Source: an uncultured Spirochaetaceae bacterium (GTDB lineage: Bacteria; Spirochaetota; Spirochaetia; Treponematales; Treponemataceae). From it: a stretch of 12,159 bases of DNA. The DNA is taken from positions 1 through 12,159 of the forward strand of contig CACYDQ010000336.1 of assembly GCA_902773215.1 (NCBI GenBank), given 5' to 3'. Positions 6,967 through 12,159 of the stretch are shown here, one piece after another. The position numbers were made by a program, and so were the translations under genes. The first letter of the stretch is position 1; the number at the start of each line of letters is the position of its first letter. The notes under the pieces were generated by a model, which saw only the letters and a program-made list of their open reading frames with translations, did no database searches and was not told where the DNA came from.

Positions 6967-9003
6967 CTACTTTGATGTGGCCTTCCACACTCCCTGCCAG
7001 TCTGAGGGCGGATCCGCCATGAGCTCCTCGCATTTTGCCGAATAGAAAGAGGCTGGCGGATCCTGCTCCTTTGTGGAGTCGAACACGGCCTTTGCCCCGG
7101 CGAAGTCACCAGCATAGAACAGATCGCGCCCTTTGTCAAAGGAGCCGATGAGCTCTTTTTTGGCGGCGAAGACTTCTTCTGTCATGGGCTCATAGACCGT
7201 GACGGCCTCCTTCTTGCCCACAACGGCAACACGGGCCAGCTCCCTGAAGCGCAGGGTACATCCATGCGCCAGCGCGCTTTCCATCGTGGCCTTGGAACAC
7301 ATCGTATAGGTGCCGAACTGCTTGTTCAGCCCCTCCAGGCGGGAGGCAAGGTTGACGCTGTCGCCAAGCATCGTGTAGTCAAAGCGGTTGGACGAGCCCA
7401 TATTGCCTACGACGGCATGGCCGGTGTTCATCCCTATCCGCTGGTAGAATTTCTTGCCCGTCATCTTGTGCAGGTCCGTGCGGAGCTCGTCAAGCCTCTT
7501 CTGGCATTCCATCGCCGCGCTAAGAATCCGCGCGGCATGGTCTTCCTGGTTGGCAGGGGCATTCCAGAAGGCGATAATGGCATCTCCCTCATATTTGTCG
7601 ATTGTTCCTCCCGACTCCAGTATGATGGAGCTCATCTCGGAAAGGTAGAGGTTCAGCACCTCCGTCAGCTTGGTCGGGTTCTTGGAAAGGCTCTCCGAGA
7701 TGCTTGTGAAGCCCTGTACGTCGGAGAAGAAGATGCTGATCTCCCGCTCCTCACCGCCGAGCCTGAGGCTGTCAGGGTTGCTTATCAGCTGGTCTATGAC
7801 TGCCGGGCTCAGGTACTGGGAGAAAGCTGCCTTGATGAAGCGTTTCTGCCTTCCTTCGAGCATGTAGGTCAGCGCGAGCTGGAGCAGGAAGGAGAACGCG
7901 AAGCTTGCGAGCGGGGCGACGAGCAGGATATACCAGCCCATGACGAAAAGTGCGAAGGAGCCGCCCGTTATGAGGAACAGCCCCAATATGACCGTACCTA
8001 TGGCGGACAGGACGTTGCCCAGGCTGCTCTTCCGTGCCTCCGTAAAGCTTATTGCGAGGATGCCGAGGATGCTTGCCAGCACTATCCATGCAACGGAGCC
8101 GGGGATGGGAACTGTCCGCATGAAGTCGCCGGACAAGTAATTGTCCAGCTCCGTGATGTGTACCCCGCAGCCCGGGTAGACCTGCGAAATCGGCGAAGAG
8201 CAGATATCGAAGAGTCCGGGCGCGTAGTAGGCGTAGTAGACATAGGCTCCCTCAAAGCTTTCCGGGGGAATCAGAGGCTCATTGCCGGCCTTGTAGTCGT
8301 AGTAACTCTGGAGCACGTCGGAGGCACGGTAGGGATTGTAGACGTCGAGGCCTGACCGGTAGCGGAGGAGCAGGGTCTCCCCCTTCTCGACGGGGGAGGA
8401 GGCCTTTATTTCGTCTATCGACATCCCCGATATGAGGAGGGGGGCGATTCCGAGCGAGGGGTATTCGCCGTCATCGCTGACGAATGAAATCCTTCCCCGC
8501 CGCATCACGTCGTCGCTGTCCTTCGCGCTGACCGTGGTGCCGATGACCCCCGCGCTCTCGCGGATTGAATCGACCGGGAAGATGAGATCGTCCGGGGAGC
8601 TTGAGGCATCGTCCGCGTACATCGCATGGACGACCTTTCCGTATTCGGCGCAGGCATCCGCGAAGGCATTGTCGTCCGCGTCCCCGTAGACCGAGGGCTC
8701 GGTAAAGAGGACATCAAATGCGATTGCCTCGGCATTGCCGATGTTCATGTACTTCACGATGTCGCCGAGGGCAGCGCGGGGCCAGGGCCAGCCCCAGCCC
8801 ATTTCCCGCCGGGCCCAGTTTATGCTCTCCTGATCTACCGTGATGAAGCAGATATCCTGTGACGGATAGCTGTACGGCGCGGCGAACTTGGTCCGGCTGT
8901 CAAAGGTCTTGTTCTCCAGGAAGGAGAAGAGCCCGGAGAAATGCAGGATGGTGATGGCGAGCGACACGCCGATGATTATGAGGACCGAACGGAAGTATTT
9001 CAT
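6967..9003 (-). CDS. CHASE2-domain adenylate cyclase (class III)
   Basis: Membrane-bound cyclase of 678 residues that should make cAMP from ATP in response to a periplasmic signal. An N-terminal membrane segment (about 5-26) is followed by an extracytoplasmic CHASE2 domain (about 30-300, with the typical WGWPWPRAAL and AIAFDVLF stretches), three membrane segments (about 303-320, 331-352, 355-378) and the catalytic domain (about 415-590). Catalytic residues are complete: metal ligands Asp428 (FSDVQGFT) and Asp474 (KYEGDAII), adenine-selecting Lys470 and Thr544 (DYTMLGD), and transition-state Asn551 and Arg555 (NLASRLEG). The Lys/Thr pair favours ATP over GTP. A tail of about 80 residues resembles a short TPR-like helical module ending in DPPSDWQGVW. 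It starts 2 bases after the M48 stop (TAA-AT-ATG) with only a weak distant ribosome site, so translation is probably coupled. It is the last gene of the SH3-M48-cyclase operon. Confidence 0.95.
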   Translation of the reverse strand: MKYFRSVLIIIGVSLAITILHFSGLFSFLENKTFDSRTKFAAPYSYPSQDICFITVDQESINWARREMGWGWPWPRAALGDIVKYMNIGNAEAIAFDVLFTEPSVYGDADDNAFADACAEYGKVVHAMYADDASSSPDDLIFPVDSIRESAGVIGTTVSAKDSDDVMRRGRISFVSDDGEYPSLGIAPLLISGMSIDEIKASSPVEKGETLLLRYRSGLDVYNPYRASDVLQSYYDYKAGNEPLIPPESFEGAYVYYAYYAPGLFDICSSPISQVYPGCGVHITELDNYLSGDFMRTVPIPGSVAWIVLASILGILAISFTEARKSSLGNVLSAIGTVILGLFLITGGSFALFVMGWYILLVAPLASFAFSFLLQLALTYMLEGRQKRFIKAAFSQYLSPAVIDQLISNPDSLRLGGEEREISIFFSDVQGFTSISESLSKNPTKLTEVLNLYLSEMSSIILESGGTIDKYEGDAIIAFWNAPANQEDHAARILSAAMECQKRLDELRTDLHKMTGKKFYQRIGMNTGHAVVGNMGSSNRFDYTMLGDSVNLASRLEGLNKQFGTYTMCSKATMESALAHGCTLRFRELARVAVVGKKEAVTVYEPMTEEVFAAKKELIGSFDKGRDLFYAGDFAGAKAVFDSTKEQDPPASFYSAKCEELMADPPSDWQGVWKATSK

Positions 9004-9005
9004 AT

Positions 9006-9896
9006 TTACCGTATTCCCTGTGTTTTTTCGAATCGGGCCGTACGGACTTTCCTGTTGTACTCCTTCTTGTATTTCTTCAGGTCGCCCTTTATGTTCTTGA
9101 TTCTGGATGCGGCGTCCGGATGGTTCTTGCAGAAGCCGGTCGTCTGTCCCTCTTCCTTGAGTTTGAGCAGGTTCAGCATGTCCTGCATCGCTTGCGGGTC
9201 ATATCCTGCATCGCTCATCAGGGACAGGGCCTTCTTGTCTGCCTGGAACTCCTGCGTCTTGGAGTAGCCGGAAGTCGCCAGCTCTTCTACCATGACATCG
9301 ACGTTCACGCCCAGATCGGCGAGAATCCGCGCGTTTCCGCTGTGAGGAAGCTCATCCCCGACGGCTTTGATCAGCTCGTTCGTCGCCCTGTTGGACTTTA
9401 TTGCCTTGACGCTGTGTCCCAGCTGGATGTGGGCTATCTCGTGCGCGATGACCGCCGCGAGGGCATCCTCATCCCCGGCGCACTCCATGAGTCCCCTCGT
9501 GATGAGGATGTGGCCGCCCGGGGAGGAGATGGCATTCACCTCGTCCGTGTCCAGGATACCGACATAGTAGCCCTTGTAGAGCAGGGGCATGTCGGATGCC
9601 TGGGTTATTGCGGCACAGATTTTGTTGGCGTATGCCGTCGCCGCCTTGTTATCGTAGAGCTTGTAGTTCTTCAGGACTGTCCCGGCGACCGCGCGCCCGA
9701 TGTAGTACTGCTGCTCGGGAGTTATTTCCTCGGTCACTGCCGCGATGGAGGAGGATGCCTTGGAGACCTCGTTCCCCGCGTTCTGGACTGACCCCGCAAT
9801 CTTCCTGAAGCCGTCGAGTCCGTCTGCGGGAACCGTGCCCTGGACGAAAGCCGCGAGGATGGCGCTGCTGATAAGTGCCTGCGTTCTCGCCCTCAT
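9006..9896 (-). CDS. Exported M48-family zinc metallopeptidase
   Basis: Predicted extracytoplasmic zinc protease of 296 residues related to the YcaL/LoiP/BepA group, which are envelope quality-control proteases in other bacteria. The N-terminus (MRARTQALISSAILAAFVQG) looks like a signal peptide without a lipobox cysteine. The zinc site is intact: HEIAH at 152-156 gives two histidine ligands and the catalytic glutamate, and Glu216 in EFQAD (216-220) is the expected third ligand. A conserved NAISSPGGHILITRGL strand precedes the active-site helix, and a Lys-rich C-terminus follows. No BepA-like TPR domain is present. AAGGAGG (9910-9904) lies 7 bases before the ATG, and the ATG shares its A with the TAA stop of the SH3 gene (TAATG), so the two are translationally coupled. 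Substrate unknown; the context suggests cell-envelope maintenance or processing of a sensor. Confidence 0.93.
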   Translation of the reverse strand: MRARTQALISSAILAAFVQGTVPADGLDGFRKIAGSVQNAGNEVSKASSSIAAVTEEITPEQQYYIGRAVAGTVLKNYKLYDNKAATAYANKICAAITQASDMPLLYKGYYVGILDTDEVNAISSPGGHILITRGLMECAGDEDALAAVIAHEIAHIQLGHSVKAIKSNRATNELIKAVGDELPHSGNARILADLGVNVDVMVEELATSGYSKTQEFQADKKALSLMSDAGYDPQAMQDMLNLLKLKEEGQTTGFCKNHPDAASRIKNIKGDLKKYKKEYNRKVRTARFEKTQGIR

Positions 9897-10357
9897 TACT
9901 CTGCCTCCTTGAGCTTGCCTTCCTTTATGAACGCCTGCCGCTCGGCATCGGAGACAGTGTTGCCCTCGATGATATCGACCGCAGCGTTGTCGGTATCCCA
10001 GGACGAGGCATCCCGGTTCTCGAAGCCTTCGGCGAATCCCTTTCCTGCCAGGGAAATCTCGTTCGCATCGGTCTTGACGGACTTGCCCGCGACAATCTTG
10101 CGTTTAGACAGGGCTGAGCTGCTGACCCAGCCCTTGACGGACGGGGAAGCCTTGGGAGAGACCTGTGTCCATTTGCCGGATTCCTTTATGAGCGTCAGCT
10201 CGTCGCCGTAGCTGACCGTCGCGATTGTCTTGGACGTGTTCGATGATTTCTCTTTGATGGCGAGCGACTGGACAGAGACATAGCGGGAGGCCCCGGCGGC
10301 GAACGCCGAGACAGCGATGCTTGCAGCAAGAACTGCTATGAACAATCTTTTAGACAT
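9896..10357 (-). CDS. Exported SH3-domain (SH3b-type) protein
   Basis: Predicted periplasmic or surface protein of 153 residues. A clear signal peptide (MSKRLFIAVLAASIAVSAFA, cleaved near AFA-AG) is followed by a bacterial SH3 domain at about residues 25-85: RYVSVQSLAIKEKSSNTS, then TVSYGDELTLIKESGKWTQV and GWVSSSAL. Such domains often bind peptidoglycan or proteins. The remaining 65 residues are polar, with no recognisable domain. The start at 10357 is chosen because GGAGG lies 7 bases upstream and the signal peptide begins there; the upstream in-frame ATG at 10387 directly abuts the -10 hexamer and cannot be in the transcript. It is the first gene of the operon with the M48 peptidase and CHASE2 cyclase. 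A function such as delivering the peptidase to the cell wall or sensing wall state is inference. Confidence 0.88.
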   Translation of the reverse strand: MSKRLFIAVLAASIAVSAFAAGASRYVSVQSLAIKEKSSNTSKTIATVSYGDELTLIKESGKWTQVSPKASPSVKGWVSSSALSKRKIVAGKSVKTDANEISLAGKGFAEGFENRDASSWDTDNAAVDIIEGNTVSDAERQAFIKEGKLKEAE

Positions 10358-10364
10358 ATAAAAG

Positions 10365-10369
10365 CCTCC
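10365..10369 (-). promoter_or_regulatory. Ribosome-binding site of the SH3-domain gene
   Basis: GGAGG on the minus strand, 7 bases before the ATG at 10357. It fixes this ATG as the start and removes ten residues from the longest open frame. Confidence 0.8.
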
Positions 10370-10387
10370 ATATATTAGATAAGGCAT

Positions 10388-10416
10388 ATTATATGCGCGT
10401 TTAGCCTTGTGTGCAA
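10388..10416 (-). promoter_or_regulatory. Predicted promoter of the SH3-M48-cyclase operon
   Basis: On the minus strand TTGCAC (10416-10411), a 17-base spacer and a perfect TATAAT (10393-10388). The expected start near 10381 gives a leader of about 24 bases that contains the GGAGG site, unlike the leaderless promoters elsewhere in the window. Its -35 lies inside a perfect inverted repeat. Confidence 0.75.
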
Positions 10417-10420
10417 GGCT
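10403..10420. repeat. Perfect 7-bp inverted repeat over the -35 element
   Basis: AGCCTTG (10403-10409), loop TGTG, CAAGGCT (10414-10420). It lies in the 87-bp gap between the racemase stop and the SH3 gene and covers the -35 of the operon promoter. It could be an operator for a dimeric regulator, or a hairpin ending the racemase transcript; no T-run follows it on the minus strand, which argues against a classic intrinsic terminator. Confidence 0.55.
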
Positions 10421-10444
10421 TATGGGGGAGAGCTAAGAAAAGTC

Positions 10445-11227
10445 TTATTTTTGGCGGAACTCTGCCTTGAGTTTCTCCGGGCAGACTTCCCTGACGAGCG
10501 CCTGGGCGAGGATTTTCGCCGGGTCAATCTTCGTTATGGGCATGCGGAGGCGGCCCATCGCGAGCGGTATCTCCGTGCAGCCCATGATGAAGGTGTCGTA
10601 GCCCTGGGCGACCATCTTCTCCGTGACGATGCGGAAGTTCTCCACCGCCTGGTCGGTTATCGGGTTGGAGCAGGCCTTTATGCCGTAGTCCCGGTTGTAT
10701 ATCGCCTCCCAGATGAGCTTCCTGTCCTCCTCATCGGGCTCTACTATCTGCTTCTCACCGTCAGGGTCAAAGAACGTGTGGTAGACACCGGAGTAGTAGC
10801 TTCCGGCCGTCGCATAGAGGACAACTTTTTTGCTCTTGACGTTCTCCCGCACCCACTTATAGGTCTCCTCGACGATATTCATCAGCGTCACGTCGAAGCC
10901 GTTCATTTCGATGAACCTCCGCACCTGGTTCATGATGATAGGGGAGTGGGCGGTGTTGCAGGGAATCGCTATGTGGGTTGCTCCCGCCTCCGCGAGCTTC
11001 TGTATAACGTACTCGATGCCCGTGCAGGGGTTCTCCGACTCCGGGTGCAGGATGTAATAGGTCCTGTCCGGAATCAGGCGGGAGGCCGAAATCATGATGA
11101 CATCGGGGTAGTCCTGGTCGCTTTTCGCGTCAACGCAGTCAAAGACTTTCCGCTCCAGATCCATCCCGGCATAGGGGCCCATGCCGCCCACTATGCCTAT
11201 CGCTTTCCTATTTCTTGTCAAATGCAT
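10445..11227 (-). CDS. Aspartate/glutamate racemase family protein
   Basis: Cytoplasmic PLP-independent amino-acid racemase, 260 residues, which would interconvert L- and D-aspartate (or a related amino acid) with two catalytic cysteines. The N-terminus carries GIVGGMGPYAG. The first catalytic cysteine is Cys90 in IPCNTAH and the second Cys217 in MGCTEIPLA, the spacing expected for this family. The GMGP motif points to the aspartate racemase group more than to MurI, but substrate cannot be settled. The 5' end overlaps the upstream cyclase by 20 bp, so they form one operon. The start is uncertain: GGAG (11234-11231) is only 3 bases from the ATG at 11227 but 9 bases from an in-frame TTG at 11221, which would give 258 residues. 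D-amino acids made here could serve peptidoglycan or signalling (inference). Confidence 0.9.
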   Translation of the reverse strand: MHLTRNRKAIGIVGGMGPYAGMDLERKVFDCVDAKSDQDYPDVIMISASRLIPDRTYYILHPESENPCTGIEYVIQKLAEAGATHIAIPCNTAHSPIIMNQVRRFIEMNGFDVTLMNIVEETYKWVRENVKSKKVVLYATAGSYYSGVYHTFFDPDGEKQIVEPDEEDRKLIWEAIYNRDYGIKACSNPITDQAVENFRIVTEKMVAQGYDTFIMGCTEIPLAMGRLRMPITKIDPAKILAQALVREVCPEKLKAEFRQK

Positions 11228-12159
11228 ACACTCCGTTCCACTTTTCGGGCGGGTTCAGCTTGAAGGCTTCCGCCCGTTCCTTGATGACTTCCGCAGCCTT
11301 GTCGTTCAGCCGGCGGATGACCGCAGACATATACTTGATGCAGTTGTCCCAGTCTCCTTCAAAGTAGTACTTGAGTCCCTTCTCGTAGCCCCGGTAGACC
11401 TTGAGGATATTCATATCCAGCTTGTTCTTCTCAGCCAGAAGCTCGTAGATATAGAGAGGCTTGGTTTTGCCCTTCACCGTAATCTTGTCGAGCATGCGGA
11501 ACTCGAAGTCGTCCTTGACCAGGTCGTGGGTGACCGAGCTGATGATGATTTCCGTCCCGTAGTACTTGTTGATTCCCTCCAAACGGCTCGCGAGGTTCAC
11601 GTTGTCGCCGAGAACCGTGTAGTTGATTCTCTCGTCCGATCCCATGTTGCCGACGACAACCTCGCCCGTGTGGATGCCGAAGCGGGTGCGGAACTTGGGC
11701 TTGCCCTCGCGTATCCATGCGTTGGACAGGTTAAAGCCCTGCATCTGGCAGGTGAGGGCTGAGCGGCAGGCAAGCTCCGCGTGCTGCTTGATGTCCATCT
11801 CGATCGGTGCGCCCCAGAAAGCCATGATGGAGTCGCCGATGTACTTGTCTATCGTGCCCCGGTTGCCCGAGATCGTGTGGGCGAAGAGGGAGAAGTAGTC
11901 GTAGAGGCGGTTCACGAGGTCTTCCGGCTTGGTTTTCTCGGATATGCCCGTGAAGTTCTCTATATCGGAGAACATCAGGGTCAGGGTCTGCTTCTTGCCC
12001 CCGATCTCCGCCTTCTGGCTGTTCCGTATGAGCTGGGTCACGAGGTCGGAGGGAACGTACTTCTTGAAGTTGACGAGGCCCTGTTTCATTCCCTCGAAGG
12101 ATTCGACCATGTTGTCTATCTCTTTTATGCCGGAGTCGTGCATGACCACGCCGTCATCA
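11208..12159 (-). CDS. Adenylate cyclase (class III), partial, probably HAMP-linked
   Basis: C-terminal part (about 316 residues) of a cyclase whose 5' end lies beyond the right edge; the frame stays open to the edge, so the GTG at 12149 need not be a real start. The first visible residues (SGIKEIDNMVESFEGM) look like the last helix of a HAMP domain, followed by the linker FKKYVPSDLVTQLI and the catalytic domain. Metal ligands are Asp in FSDIENFT (codon 11966-11964) and Asp in KYIGDSIM (11834-11832); the ATP-selecting Lys (11846-11844) and Thr of NYTVLGD (11618-11616) and the NLASRLEG Asn/Arg pair are all present, so cAMP synthesis is expected. A TPR-like tail ends NPPEKWNGVYAFDKK, resembling the tail of the CHASE2 cyclase. 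The full protein probably has an N-terminal membrane sensor domain, as usual for this architecture. The gene ends inside the racemase gene. Confidence 0.93.
   Translation of the reverse strand, partial: DDGVVMHDSGIKEIDNMVESFEGMKQGLVNFKKYVPSDLVTQLIRNSQKAEIGGKKQTLTLMFSDIENFTGISEKTKPEDLVNRLYDYFSLFAHTISGNRGTIDKYIGDSIMAFWGAPIEMDIKQHAELACRSALTCQMQGFNLSNAWIREGKPKFRTRFGIHTGEVVVGNMGSDERINYTVLGDNVNLASRLEGINKYYGTEIIISSVTHDLVKDDFEFRMLDKITVKGKTKPLYIYELLAEKNKLDMNILKVYRGYEKGLKYYFEGDWDNCIKYMSAVIRRLNDKAAEVIKERAEAFKLNPPEKWNGVYAFDKK

Noticed and set aside
7264..8355. Long open frame of 363 codons on the plus strand
   Set aside because: It lies wholly antisense to the CHASE2 cyclase, has no recognisable domain and no good ribosome site. 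GC-rich codon usage often leaves the opposite strand open; the same applies to plus-strand frames at 734-1267, 957-1880, 1799-2581, 2690-3322, 9120-9791, 10409-11263 and 11181-11762.
10358..10387. Ten-residue N-terminal extension of the SH3 protein from ATG 10387
   Set aside because: That ATG directly follows the -10 hexamer and the extension would spoil the signal peptide. GGAGG with a 7-base spacer supports 10357.
1..12159. Search for CRISPR arrays, tRNAs, mobile elements, toxin-antitoxin or defence genes
   Set aside because: No repeated units, cloverleaf-like RNA genes, transposase motifs or defence-type domains were seen. All large frames are explained by housekeeping, iron and signalling families.

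Overview
The window looks like chromosomal DNA of a GC-rich spirochaete, most likely a Treponema-type host-associated or rumen/gut species. This is an inference. It rests on two class III nucleotide cyclases within 5 kb (one CHASE2-linked, one apparently HAMP-linked), a large methyl-accepting chemotaxis protein, and a histidyl-tRNA synthetase of the 'DLTVPFAR' type. No rRNA, tRNA, CRISPR array, insertion sequence, prophage or plasmid gene is visible. Coding is very dense: the longest gap between genes is about 112 bp, so no stretch over 300 bp lacks a gene.

Layout, left to right. (1) Minus strand: hisS, cut by the left edge, and upstream of it a dCACHE-type chemoreceptor. Each has its own sigma-70-like promoter. 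(2) Plus strand: feoA and a 52-residue FeoB-associated-type cysteine-rich membrane peptide, with no feoB between or beside them. A large hybrid histidine kinase follows, with two periplasmic binding-protein domains, one membrane segment, HisKA, HATPase and a receiver. (3) Minus strand: a UPF0237 ACT-domain protein whose 3' end overlaps the kinase 3' end by 23 bp. (4) Minus strand: a three-gene operon of an exported SH3-domain protein, an exported M48 metallopeptidase and a CHASE2 adenylate cyclase, with gene junctions of a 1-base overlap and a 2-base gap. (5) Minus strand: a second adenylate cyclase, cut by the right edge, overlapping an aspartate/glutamate-racemase-family gene by about 20 bp.

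The common theme is sensing and signalling. The chemoreceptor, hybrid kinase and CHASE2 cyclase each read an extracytoplasmic input. Two cyclases with full catalytic residue sets suggest active cAMP signalling, but no cAMP receptor is in the window. The SH3-M48-cyclase operon could couple the state of the cell envelope to cAMP production (inference).

The most notable non-coding pattern is at the start sites. For four genes (hisS, the chemoreceptor, the hybrid kinase and the ACT protein) a near-consensus -35/-10 promoter ends only 7 to 9 bases before the ATG, and no Shine-Dalgarno sequence is present. This predicts leaderless or almost leaderless mRNAs. In the same window feoA, the cysteine-rich peptide, the SH3 protein and the M48 peptidase have clear Shine-Dalgarno sites, so the genome appears to use two modes of translation initiation.
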